Assembly (NCBI RefSeq): GCF_028745505.1
Contig: NZ_JAQZZL010000002.1
Location: 992,001-1,056,000, forward strand
DNA: 64,000 nt
Direction of reading: 5' to 3'
From: Lentisphaera marina
GTDB taxonomy: Bacteria; Verrucomicrobiota; Lentisphaeria; Lentisphaerales; Lentisphaeraceae
Of the stretch, positions 1-8,809 are shown piece after piece. Every line of letters starts with the position of its first letter. Within the stretch, counting starts at the first letter, position 1. The notes below the pieces were generated by a model, which made no database searches, had not been told where the DNA came from, and saw only the letters and a list, made by a program, of their open reading frames with translations. A program made the position numbers and the translations under genes.

Positions 1-300
1 ATTGGGGTTCTGACTATCACCTTTGGGATCATTCCCCGTAATGCCATGCTGGTGAACGTATTTCCCTGTGGCAAAAGTCATCAAAGAAGGGCGGCAAAGT
101 GCAGTTGGTACATAAGCGCGCTTAAATAAAACGGATTCGGAAGCCAGCTTATCAAGATGCGGAGTCTTAATCTGTTCATGTCCCATGAAGCTGTAGTCAG
201 TCCAAGCCTGATCATCCGAGAGAATCAGAAGAATATTTGGTTTATCAGCTGCCTGAAGGCAGAAGAGTGAGCTTAGTAATATGAAGAGTGCATGTTTCAT
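1..300 (-). CDS. Sulfatase, N-terminal part (runs off window)
   Basis: Only the first 100 codons are in the window. The protein starts with a short signal peptide (MKHALFILLSSLFCLQAA) followed by the sulfatase opening KPNILLILSDDQAW, whose paired aspartates bind calcium. The formylglycine-site cysteine lies in ALCRPSLMTFATG, so the motif is C-R-P-S-L, with leucine where the C-x-P-S-R consensus has arginine. It is closely similar to the gene just upstream, from whose stop it is separated by 2 bases; its AAGGA ribosome binding site lies inside the last codons of that gene, so the two are probably translated together. The product is likely an exported hydrolase of sulfated polysaccharide. Substrate cannot be told from this fragment. 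Confidence 0.9.
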   Translation of the reverse strand, partial: MKHALFILLSSLFCLQAADKPNILLILSDDQAWTDYSFMGHEQIKTPHLDKLASESVLFKRAYVPTALCRPSLMTFATGKYVHQHGITGNDPKGDSQNPN

Positions 301-302
301 TA

Positions 303-1643
303 TTATTTCCTTTGACTATTGGATTGATTGACTGGATGCCATGATTGAATTTTTGATTTTAAATCCGATACGATTTCTGGGTGTTGCTCAGAAAGGTTTT
401 TTAATTCTTGTGGGTCTTTAGACAAATCATACAAGTGGATAGGGGTTTTATCCCATTCATGAACTTTTTTATATTCGGTTGTATCGAGTCCATGATGGCG
501 AATGATGAGTTTCCACTTACCCTTGATACACCATAAGTACTGTAGCGTTTCGTCAGGGTTTTTAGGGTTCATATTGTGAATTGAATTAGTGCAACCAAAA
601 ATAGTGTCTCGCTCAGAGCGTTGCTTCTCATTAAGAAGGTTTATGCCTGTGAGATTCGCAGGTGCTTGAACATTAATAATACTTGAAAGCGTTGGGAAGA
701 TGTCTATAGCATGGGCAAAGTCATTAGATCGTTGTGGAGTGATGTTTCCAGGCCAGGAGATCATAATCGGAGTGCGAATTCCATTATCATAGGGAGAACC
801 TTTAGATTGAGCTGCAAAAGCTTTTTGAATAGATTCTTTATGATTTCCTTTTGGCACAGACTTTGCGACCCAGCCGTTATCACAGATGTAGAGAACTAAA
901 GTATTTTTATAAACATCTTTTTCTTTTAGAAAAGAAAGTAATTCACCACAGGTTTCGTCAAACCATTCGCACATAGCAAAGTACTTGGCTTCATCTAATT
1001 TAGCCGTGACTTTTGTGTACTTATCTAGCAATCTTTGGGGTGGGTTGTGTGGTGTATGAGGTAGAAAAGGTGCATACCACAAGAAGAAAGGTTTATTTTC
1101 AGTTTTTGCTAATTCAACAAAGTCTTTGATTGGCTGCATTCCCTCTCGGCCAATTTTTAAGCCTACATCACCGTGGCGTCCTTTTCTCTTTGGGTCACCG
1201 TGTGTCATACCATGAGTGAAGCCACCGTCTTTGTAGGATCCTTCCCACCACTTTCCCGATTGGTGAGTGAGGTAGCCCTGATTTTTAAGCATTCTAATAA
1301 AGCTAGGGAGCTGATTAAATTTTTTCTGAACAGGTTTATCTAATTCAGCTCGCTTGTTTCTGCCGTCAACATCATTTCCGGTAATGCCATGTTCAAAGGG
1401 CTGAAGTCCCGTAATCATGGAAGCGAGTGAAGGACGACATAAAGGAGAAGCTACGTAGCCTCTTTCAAAGAGAATAGATTCTGAGGCTAACTTATCCAAA
1501 TGTGGGGTTTTTATATGTTCGTGCCCCATGAAGCCGTAATCTGTCCAAGCTTGATCGTCAGATAAAATGAGCACGATGTTGGGCTTTTCAGCTGCTTCTA
1601 AACTGAAAAAGCCTATCAATAATACTAATAAGTTTAATCTCAT
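303..1643 (-). CDS. Secreted sulfatase (arylsulfatase family, S1 type)
   Basis: A 446-residue family S1 sulfatase with a signal peptide (residues 1-17). The N-terminal metal site is NIVLILSDDQAW, the active-site segment is PLCRPSLASMITG, and a C-terminal metal/catalytic segment contains YICDNGW and KGNHKES. Sulfatases hydrolyse sulfate esters using a cysteine converted to formylglycine; here the recognition sequence is C-R-P-S-L and lacks the usual arginine. The GNDVDG stretch after the active site and the overall sequence match the partial gene downstream, so the pair is a tandem duplication. Start supported by GGGAAA about 5 bases before ATG. Likely periplasmic or secreted and active on sulfated marine polysaccharide; the exact substrate is unknown. 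No sulfatase-maturing enzyme is in the window. Confidence 0.93.
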   Translation of the reverse strand: MRLNLLVLLIGFFSLEAAEKPNIVLILSDDQAWTDYGFMGHEHIKTPHLDKLASESILFERGYVASPLCRPSLASMITGLQPFEHGITGNDVDGRNKRAELDKPVQKKFNQLPSFIRMLKNQGYLTHQSGKWWEGSYKDGGFTHGMTHGDPKRKGRHGDVGLKIGREGMQPIKDFVELAKTENKPFFLWYAPFLPHTPHNPPQRLLDKYTKVTAKLDEAKYFAMCEWFDETCGELLSFLKEKDVYKNTLVLYICDNGWVAKSVPKGNHKESIQKAFAAQSKGSPYDNGIRTPIMISWPGNITPQRSNDFAHAIDIFPTLSSIINVQAPANLTGINLLNEKQRSERDTIFGCTNSIHNMNPKNPDETLQYLWCIKGKWKLIIRHHGLDTTEYKKVHEWDKTPIHLYDLSKDPQELKNLSEQHPEIVSDLKSKIQSWHPVNQSNSQRK

Positions 1644-1815
1644 ATTTATTTCCCAACATTAGGATGACCGACGTAAATGTCTTTATCATATATTCGTAGT
1701 CAAAGTCTATAATCTTACAGAACTTCTCTTGATTGACTTAGTAAAAATATAAAGTGCTGAATTTATTATAAAAAAATATCTACTCAACAAAATTATTAAA
1801 GTTTTGTTGCTTCCA

Positions 1816-1854
1816 TAAAAAAACACTATTTGCTAAAAGCTAACAAATAGTGTT
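1816..1854 (-). terminator. Rho-independent terminator of the cytochrome/DUF1080 gene
   Basis: Perfect 11-bp inverted repeat (AACACTATTTG at 1822-1832, CAAATAGTGTT at 1844-1854). Read on the minus strand it is followed directly by seven T residues, and it lies 17 bases after the stop codon at 1871. Confidence 0.85.
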
Positions 1855-1870
1855 CTCAAAATTTACTTAG

Positions 1871-4800
1871 TTAAAACTTCTTAAGTTGAATATTTTTGAA
1901 CCAGGCTTTCATGGGTACACCGGCGTGAAGCTGCATGCCAATCATACCCTTAGCTAAACGTTCAGGGTGATTATCGGTGATATCAACCGTTACTTTACCA
2001 TTAATTTTGTGAATCATGCGGTTACCTTTGCAGATGACTTCGTAGGTTTGCCACTGAGTTACGTCAATTTTTTCTGGTGCAGTAGTATTTCCAGTTACTT
2101 TCACTTTTTGATTAGCATCGATCTCAACTTTTTGTCCACGCTTAGCAATGATACCGCGCTTGCCGAGCCCCTCACCATAAAGCATAGCTAAAAATTCAGG
2201 TTTAGGGTGCATATCACATTGGTAACCACTGAGACGGAAAATGCTTTCGTCTTTCCAGAAAGCACGGTACATCATGCCTGAATTGTTGCCTTCAAAGCGA
2301 CCTTCGAAGCTAAGGTGAAAATCTTCAACATCTCCACCTTCCCACACGAGGAAAGAGTTGGCTTTGAGCTTGTTGCCATGAGTGCTACCATAGATGACAC
2401 CATCTTCGACTTTCCAGAGTTTTGAATCACCTTTCCAGCCAGACAGATCTTTACCATTAAAGAGCTTAGTTGCACCTTCTAAGCTAGCAGAACCTTTGAA
2501 GTAGTCGTGCTCAGGGTTACCTGCAGAGAATATGTAGGCAATGAGGTCACTAAGTTCTTCTGGGTTGAGTGAGTAGATGAGTGCTGGTGGCATTGGTGAT
2601 ACGTGCCATTCTTTTTCACTCTTAATATCTGCGACTTTGATTTCTGCTGTGTATTCAGCCGAGTAGGGGTTAGTCATCAAGTGAAGTAAACCATCTTCCT
2701 CTGTACCTTTACGTCCGACAAGTTCTGAACCGTCTTTCATTTTGAAGACTTTACTTCCATATTGATCAGAAATGACCTTAGAGGGCTCGATTATGTTTTC
2801 CATCATATCTTTAAGTGTGTAGCGGCTGGAGGAACCTGTGAGGTCAGGACCAATACCACTGCCTTCACCCGCAAAGCGGTGACAGCTCGCACAGGCAACT
2901 GCATGATAGAGATTTTCACCAGTCTTAAAATTACGTCCCTTAAGATTATCTTTGACTGCAGCAACGGCGGTTTCAACTGTCCAGACTTGGCCAGGGCCTT
3001 TAGGTGGTGTGATAGCACGAGGCTTAACAAGTGATTTACTAGAGATTTTATCATACTTTGATCTTTTTGCGGGGTCCGCAATATTGGCGAGAGCCTCTTT
3101 GCGAGTATTCTCAATAAATGGTGCAAAACTGTTCCCCCCTTGCCAGGTTTTAGCTTTTGGGAACCAAGAGAAGTACGTTGCGTAGTCCGCATCAGTCCAG
3201 CCATTCTTTATTGAGCGAAGTGAAAAAGCTAAAGAAACCTGCTGTGTATTGGGGCGGAACTGCTCGGTTCTTTTTGCGGCGGCTGCATAACGGTCGTTAC
3301 GTTGTAAAATTTCATCAGAAAGAATCTTCTTTTGTTCTTCAGTAGCACTCACCATTTCGCGAACAGCGCGAGGAATAATATTCGGCGCATCGAGGTAAAG
3401 AAGAACTTGCACGAGTTCACGATTCTCAAAATTGCTTTTTGAGGGGTAATGAGGATTAAGGTTTTTTATAACAAGTTGAGCATCAGTGGTGCTAGGCTTT
3501 CCTAAGCGAGTGAATGCGAGTTGATAAGAGCGAATTGCGGCGAGTTTTTGATCTTCTTTTAAAGAAGTATAATTGATTTGGTTGAGCTTTTTCAGAATGA
3601 GTGATTGATCGCTTTGTTCGCCCATGCGAGCTAGTGCACAAGCACCTTCGATGATTGCCCAAGAATTACTTTCTGATTCAAATTTATTTTTCCAATCCGC
3701 AGTATTTTGCCTCTCGATAGCGACACGAGCAGCGTGACGAATGAAGCGGTCTGAATTAGAGAGGTGGGGCCAAGCCTTGTCAGCAATAGCTTTTGAAGCG
3801 GGTAGGGTGTGCAGTTCTTCGAGTTGTCTGCGCAACAAAATTTCTTTAGTTAAGTTTAAAGGCTTTACAGCTTTTGTTGACTCTTTACCTGTATAAGTCA
3901 CTTTATAAAGTGCTGATGCGGTAAGGCGTCCGCCTACTGCAAAGTACATGTTGCCATCGCTGTGAATGATCACATCTGTAAGAGGGAGAGGTTTTCCTGA
4001 GATGAATTGTTCTTTTGTAGCGGTGTAACTCGCACCTTCTTGATTAAGGTGAATGGCGTACATAGTTCCGTAAGTCCAGTCATTGATAAAATAAGCACGT
4101 TGGTATTTTTCGGGAAATTTTGCGCCAGTGCCCATTACAGTGCCCGTGGGACTACCTGGACCAATATCAATTGTTGTTGGGACCGTGTCGGTGTAGTATT
4201 CAGGCCATTTACCTGAACCATGGCGCCAGCCGTAGTCTGCTCCTGATACAACGTGATTGACGCGGCATGGACGATACCAAGGTGAGCCAATATCATATTC
4301 CATGTCAGCATCATAGGTGAATAGCTCACCTTCAAGAGTAAAACCGGCATCAAATTGATTGCGGAAGCCATGTGCAATGAGTTCACGGTCTTTACCGTCA
4401 GGTGAAACTTTTAAGATAAGTCCACCTGGAGCTAGGCGTCCACGATTGTGGCCACGGCCATCAGCCATACGAGGAAGGATATGATCTTCGCTCCAGTTTT
4501 TTGCCATGCGGTATTTATTTATATAATCAGGTTGATCAGTATTGTTACCACCAATGAGGTAGATGGATTTTTTATCGGGTGAAAGTACCGCACTATGGAT
4601 TCCGTGCTCACCACGTGTTTTGAATTGGATCAAAAATTCTTCTTTATCGTATTGATCATCACCATTTGTATCCGTCAGACGGTAAAGGCCCTTAGGGTCT
4701 TTTTCATTATTGATAACATAAAGGCTACCAAAAGCATAAAGTACACCATGTGCATGACTGACTTTTACATTGAGTTTCTCGACTTGAGCTTTTCCAGAAC

Positions 4801-5437
4801 TTAAAGTGATTCGAAAGATTCCACCATATTGATCACAAGCAATGAGTCGCCCTTTATCATCAGAGCAGAGACCAACCCAAGAACCTTGTGTTTTAGCATC
4901 TACATCATAAATTTTCTCAGCTTTAAAGCCAGGAAGTGTAGTCACAGAAATAATGTTAGGTGTAGAAGTGACAGCTTTAGGTTTTTCTTTATCAAGAACT
5001 TTACCCCAAGGACCTTTGCCATATTTAGCGACTTCGTTAGCAGCTAACCATTGACCTTTTGGCGCACGTGCCTGCCAGTTTTTGTCAGAAGAATATTGTT
5101 TACCATCAATTTCGAGGCTAAAGACTAAACCCGCCATATTGCCTTCATTATCGGCCTGGATAAAGAACTTATTTTTACCTTTCTTCAGGTGTTGCGTCAA
5201 GTTTACTGTTTGCGCTTGCTGCCAGGTTTTTGAGCTAGCAAGTTTCTTGTCGTTGAGGTATAAGATAAATCCATTGTCACAAGTTATGACTATAGAGGCT
5301 TTTTTTGGTTTATTAGCTAAGTTGATAATTCTTTGAAACTCGGCTTTTTCAGTTTGTATTTTTCCTTGTTTCCAAATCCACATGGGTTCGGCTGCTGATA
5401 ATACTGAGCAAAAAAGAATAAGCAGTATGTATTTCAT
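1871..5437 (-). CDS. Secreted PVC-type dehydrogenase / heme-binding / DUF1080 composite protein
   Basis: About 1188 residues. The in-frame ATG at 5437 is preferred over that at 5446 because AGGG lies 9 bases before it and it begins directly with the signal peptide MKYILLILFCSVLSAA. Domains in order: a jelly-roll sugar-binding-like module (about 20-130); a glucose/sorbosone-dehydrogenase-like beta propeller (about 170-570) with motifs such as GHNRGRLAPGG; a HEAT-like helical region (about 580-800); a cytochrome c module with CASCH (about 852-856) and distal methionines; and a DUF1080 / 3-keto-disaccharide hydrolase jelly roll beginning LFNGKDLSGW (about 990 to the end). Such proteins are typical of Planctomycetes and Verrucomicrobia and are thought to oxidise or cleave sugars outside the cytoplasm, passing electrons to the heme. 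The reaction is not established. It sits alone with its own terminator. Confidence 0.88.
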   Translation of the reverse strand: MKYILLILFCSVLSAAEPMWIWKQGKIQTEKAEFQRIINLANKPKKASIVITCDNGFILYLNDKKLASSKTWQQAQTVNLTQHLKKGKNKFFIQADNEGNMAGLVFSLEIDGKQYSSDKNWQARAPKGQWLAANEVAKYGKGPWGKVLDKEKPKAVTSTPNIISVTTLPGFKAEKIYDVDAKTQGSWVGLCSDDKGRLIACDQYGGIFRITLSSGKAQVEKLNVKVSHAHGVLYAFGSLYVINNEKDPKGLYRLTDTNGDDQYDKEEFLIQFKTRGEHGIHSAVLSPDKKSIYLIGGNNTDQPDYINKYRMAKNWSEDHILPRMADGRGHNRGRLAPGGLILKVSPDGKDRELIAHGFRNQFDAGFTLEGELFTYDADMEYDIGSPWYRPCRVNHVVSGADYGWRHGSGKWPEYYTDTVPTTIDIGPGSPTGTVMGTGAKFPEKYQRAYFINDWTYGTMYAIHLNQEGASYTATKEQFISGKPLPLTDVIIHSDGNMYFAVGGRLTASALYKVTYTGKESTKAVKPLNLTKEILLRRQLEELHTLPASKAIADKAWPHLSNSDRFIRHAARVAIERQNTADWKNKFESESNSWAIIEGACALARMGEQSDQSLILKKLNQINYTSLKEDQKLAAIRSYQLAFTRLGKPSTTDAQLVIKNLNPHYPSKSNFENRELVQVLLYLDAPNIIPRAVREMVSATEEQKKILSDEILQRNDRYAAAAKRTEQFRPNTQQVSLAFSLRSIKNGWTDADYATYFSWFPKAKTWQGGNSFAPFIENTRKEALANIADPAKRSKYDKISSKSLVKPRAITPPKGPGQVWTVETAVAAVKDNLKGRNFKTGENLYHAVACASCHRFAGEGSGIGPDLTGSSSRYTLKDMMENIIEPSKVISDQYGSKVFKMKDGSELVGRKGTEEDGLLHLMTNPYSAEYTAEIKVADIKSEKEWHVSPMPPALIYSLNPEELSDLIAYIFSAGNPEHDYFKGSASLEGATKLFNGKDLSGWKGDSKLWKVEDGVIYGSTHGNKLKANSFLVWEGGDVEDFHLSFEGRFEGNNSGMMYRAFWKDESIFRLSGYQCDMHPKPEFLAMLYGEGLGKRGIIAKRGQKVEIDANQKVKVTGNTTAPEKIDVTQWQTYEVICKGNRMIHKINGKVTVDITDNHPERLAKGMIGMQLHAGVPMKAWFKNIQLKKF

Positions 5438-5592
5438 ATAAATCATCCCTAATAAATTTTATTTTAAAATATGATTAACACTAATCATCTATGAGAAGTT
5501 TATATATGAAAAAAATGGCTAAAAATATAATAAAATCGGCAAATGGTGTGTAAAGGATGCTTTCTTGTAACGTTTACAAAGAAATTGAGTTC

Positions 5593-7512
5593 TCAGTTCA
5601 GACATTCTTCGATTTCTTGTAGTTCAAGCTTGAAACCGCCAGATAAAATGGGGAAGCGACACCAGGTTTTTGGATCTAAACTTTCATCGTCTAAGTGAAA
5701 AGCAGGAGCATAGCGTTCACGCTTCCATTGATTGCGACTCCATAAGCTAAAAAATCGTTTAAGGAAAGCAAAAGACTGTTGTGAGTCATTGTTTTTACAG
5801 AGTTCGTCAAAAATCTCTTTTGGGCTCATGCGGTCGCGAATAGCCAATTTTTGTATTTGATCCAGAATTTCGTAGGGCATTAAATCTTCTTCGTCTTTTT
5901 GTTCTTCACCAGGGGGACGCAGTTCTGCCGTTGGTTCTTGTGCATTGACATAAGAAAGTTGAGCTATAGGACTCAGTTCACAGAGTTGATTCTTTTCTAT
6001 ATCTTTAAGGAACTCACGTAGAAAGACTTTACCAATACCTGCCAAGGGGGAAAGTCCACCACAAGTATCGCCATCCATTGTTGCGTAACCTACGGCGGCT
6101 TCAGAGCGATTAGAGGTAGTTAAAAGTAGGGCGCCTTTTAGGTTGGCCATCATCCAAACACCAGGTGCACGACCTCGGGCTTGAATGTTTTGCATTGCTA
6201 GGTCATCACTTTCCCAAGAAAGCTTACGATCCATAGCCCTTTCATTAAGTTGACGATATATATCCAAAACGGGTTCAATATTAAAGAAGTGGTAATTAGC
6301 GCCAATGCTCGTAGCTAACTCTGCGGCAGCTTTTTCAGTTACTGGACCACTATTTTTTGATGCTTGATACACGCATGTCAATAATAGATTACAGAGGCTT
6401 TTAGCCGAGTTAACAGCATCTATTCCAGGGATGTAGAATAAGGATGATTTTGTTTGATCAATACCTAATTCTTTAATAAGGCGTTCACACATATGATAAA
6501 CTAAAGCTGCGCATGTAGCAGAGTCGACGCCACCAGAGAGGGAGAGGATAAAGCCTTTGCTCCAGCTTTTACGCATGTAATCATATAAACCTAAAGTTTC
6601 TGCTAATAAAAACTCTTCATGGGCATTTAAGTCAGTTTTTACTGGTGTTTGAATAAGAGGGAGAGAATTATCGGATCTTTTAAAGTTATGTGAAAAGTGA
6701 ACAATACAGGGCGATTGTGTGTACTTCTCTTTAATTTCTATTTGAGTATCAAATTGATGCAGACGGAATTCTTCTAGATGCAGACGGCTAGATTCATAGT
6801 TTAGTTCATTGGCCTGAGCATAAAAAACGGCACCATCGTAAATGACTCGGCCAGCTTCATTGCCATTGAGATTGGCATAAAAATAATGACAATCAAAGTT
6901 TTTTGCACCGTCAATTATTAATTGCTTTCGGAGCTTTTGTTTTCCTAAGGCAAAATGAGAAGCGCTAGGATTAAAAATGATATCCAGTTGTAATTCACTT
7001 AAGTGTGAATCGAAACGTGTTTCTTCCCAGGCATCCTGACAAATTTCAAAGCCAAAACGCAAGTTATTAAATTGGAAGATACAGTCGCCAACAGGGATTG
7101 AGGCGCCATTTATATAAACTTTCTCGACATGGCGATCGGGCCATGGTTCGAACCAACGTTTTTCATAATGGAGTCCATCATTAGCTAGGTGTTTTTTACA
7201 GTAAAAGCCAATGATTTTTTCATTTGCGAGGACCGCAACGCTATTGTAAAGTTTGCCTTTTATTTCGAGGGGTAAACCAATGGCAACAATTTGCTCTTTG
7301 GTGTGGGGAAGCAATTCATCGAGGATTTGCAGGCTACGTTCTCTTAAGTGTGGGCTCAAAAAGACATCTTCGCAGCCATATGCCGTGAGAGCCATTTCGG
7401 GAAACAAAACAAAATCGCTTTCAGATGATTGCTTTATGGCGGATATGATTCGGTTTAGGTTTCCTTCCCAGTCGAGTGGCGTTTGATTTATGGTGACGGC
7501 CGAGGTCTTCAT
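5593..7512 (-). CDS. nadE: Glutamine-dependent NAD+ synthetase
   Basis: A 639-residue two-domain enzyme making NAD+ from deamido-NAD+, ATP and glutamine. Residues 1 to about 270 are a nitrilase-type glutaminase with the Glu-Lys-Cys triad visible as E39 (FPEMALTAYG), K107 (CKKHLAND) and C159 (FEICQDAW). The C-terminal half is the synthetase, with the ATP pyrophosphatase P-loop SGGVDS at 326-331 and the conserved TTSNRSEAAVGYATMDGD segment. The length fits the glutamine-dependent form, so ammonia comes from the fused amidase. AAGGA lies about 10 bases before the start. It diverges from the small gene at 7611 across a 98-base gap that must contain both promoters. Final step of NAD synthesis, cytoplasmic. 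Confidence 0.96.
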   Translation of the reverse strand: MKTSAVTINQTPLDWEGNLNRIISAIKQSSESDFVLFPEMALTAYGCEDVFLSPHLRERSLQILDELLPHTKEQIVAIGLPLEIKGKLYNSVAVLANEKIIGFYCKKHLANDGLHYEKRWFEPWPDRHVEKVYINGASIPVGDCIFQFNNLRFGFEICQDAWEETRFDSHLSELQLDIIFNPSASHFALGKQKLRKQLIIDGAKNFDCHYFYANLNGNEAGRVIYDGAVFYAQANELNYESSRLHLEEFRLHQFDTQIEIKEKYTQSPCIVHFSHNFKRSDNSLPLIQTPVKTDLNAHEEFLLAETLGLYDYMRKSWSKGFILSLSGGVDSATCAALVYHMCERLIKELGIDQTKSSLFYIPGIDAVNSAKSLCNLLLTCVYQASKNSGPVTEKAAAELATSIGANYHFFNIEPVLDIYRQLNERAMDRKLSWESDDLAMQNIQARGRAPGVWMMANLKGALLLTTSNRSEAAVGYATMDGDTCGGLSPLAGIGKVFLREFLKDIEKNQLCELSPIAQLSYVNAQEPTAELRPPGEEQKDEEDLMPYEILDQIQKLAIRDRMSPKEIFDELCKNNDSQQSFAFLKRFFSLWSRNQWKRERYAPAFHLDDESLDPKTWCRFPILSGGFKLELQEIEECLN

Positions 7513-7610
7513 TTTTACTTTTCCTTAGTGAAATTTCGCAAATATACACCTTTTTGAGCGGAAAGAACTCTTGGAGGTGTTAGCTTTCAAGAAAAATAAG
7601 GATTTTTATT

Positions 7611-7910
7611 ATGTCAGTTGAATTAAACTATTTAGAAGGTCGCAAATTATGCGTGGTTTTTTGTAAACTAGAAGAGGAAGATGAAAAGGGGCGTTGCACA
7701 AACCCTGAAGATCCTAAGTTTCAAATAAAAACGATGCATGGCCGTGCGAATGTGCTTAATAATCAATACTTAGAATGTGTGACTTCCGAAGGCGGGAGCT
7801 TTAAGATTCCACCAAGTGCCTATGATAAAATCTTTCCTAGTGATGGCACAGATATTCTTAAAGATGCAGAATACTTTGTTATGGTTAAAGTATCGGGAAT
7901 GGATCTTTAA
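7611..7910 (+). CDS. Small protein of unknown function (99 aa)
   Basis: I do not recognise a family. The 99-residue product is soluble, mostly polar and beta-prone, with three cysteines (KLCVVFCKL, GRCTN) plus YLECV, and no signal or membrane segment. The start is well supported: AAGGA at 7598-7602, 8 bases before ATG. The gene is transcribed away from nadE and its last four bases overlap the end of the convergent alpha/beta hydrolase gene. The good ribosome site and undisturbed frame argue for a real gene. Confidence 0.75.
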   Translation: MSVELNYLEGRKLCVVFCKLEEEDEKGRCTNPEDPKFQIKTMHGRANVLNNQYLECVTSEGGSFKIPPSAYDKIFPSDGTDILKDAEYFVMVKVSGMDL

Positions 7911-8758
7911 CTTATACTCAAATCTTTTGGTGGATTACCACGCTTTAATAAGTGGTAATCAAAGAAGTTTTTGACTTCGCTATCTAACTTAGGATGAATA
8001 AATTTATGTCCATGCCCATCCATTGTGATGAGATGGCATGGAACTCCTAGTATGGTACTTTTTTCTTTTATAGCCAAGGATTGTTCATAAGGGACTGCTT
8101 CATCTTCTGTCCCATGAGCGAGTAGCAGAGGGCAGGCCTCTTCACTTAGGTGTTCATAAGGGCTTGCATCAAGTAATTTATAGGGCTCTTCCACGGGATC
8201 GCAGCCAATGAGGTGGATAACTGGAGAATCCGGCAAGGTGTGACTTTTAAGGCTGTGCTCTTCGGCCTCCAGTATATCTAAGAGCGGGTGAAAGTGCGAT
8301 GGGGCACAGTAAGCCACAGTGGCTTGTATGCGTGAATCATTTACCATATGAAGACTCAAATGAGCTCCAGATGAAGATCCCCATACTGCAATTCGATCGC
8401 TATCAACCCCATAGAGATCGGCGTTTTCGATAAGGTGATTAAGTGCAGCTGTGCAGTCCTCAATTTGAGCAGGCCATGGAGCATGCTGACTAAAACGATA
8501 ATTTAGTGCTACAGTTATGTACTCACCTGACTCGACGTAAGGAATTAGATGAGGAACCTGCAGGTCCTTGTCGCCATGATTCCATGCACCCCCATGAATG
8601 TAGATGATTAAGGGAAGTTTTTTATTTTGTTCTTTTGGCTTCATCAAATGAAGACTTTGACGAATATTTGTGGAGTGATTTTTATAAAATATATCGCTAA
8701 GGAATTCAATGCTTTCAGGTATTTCTAAAAGAATTTCTGGACGTTGGTATAATTGCAT
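7907..8758 (-). CDS. Alpha/beta hydrolase, esterase/lipase type
   Basis: A 283-residue cytoplasmic hydrolase of the carboxylesterase / BD-FAE-like group. The oxyanion motif IYIHGGAW is at about 52-59, the nucleophile elbow GSSSG at 127-131 (Ser129), the acid is probably Asp219 in HGTEDEAVP, and the histidine lies in the GHGHKF segment near 248-253. Family members hydrolyse small carboxylic esters, acetylated sugars or formylkynurenine; nothing here fixes the substrate. No signal peptide. AAGGA stands 5 bases before ATG. It ends in a 4-base convergent overlap with the small gene at 7611. Confidence 0.9.
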   Translation of the reverse strand: MQLYQRPEILLEIPESIEFLSDIFYKNHSTNIRQSLHLMKPKEQNKKLPLIIYIHGGAWNHGDKDLQVPHLIPYVESGEYITVALNYRFSQHAPWPAQIEDCTAALNHLIENADLYGVDSDRIAVWGSSSGAHLSLHMVNDSRIQATVAYCAPSHFHPLLDILEAEEHSLKSHTLPDSPVIHLIGCDPVEEPYKLLDASPYEHLSEEACPLLLAHGTEDEAVPYEQSLAIKEKSTILGVPCHLITMDGHGHKFIHPKLDSEVKNFFDYHLLKRGNPPKDLSIS

Positions 8759-8809
8759 ATTCTTCCTTGCTGATAAATAAAGTGTATTTTGAAATTGTAT
8801 GTAAAGCGA

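Noticed and set aside
2803-3204. 133-codon frame inside the cytochrome/DUF1080 gene, same strand
   Set aside because: Low-complexity shadow of the real frame, which carries the CASCH heme motif across the same bases.
7611-7910. Chance frame rather than a gene
   Set aside because: It has a well-spaced AAGGA, its own divergent promoter region and balanced amino-acid composition.
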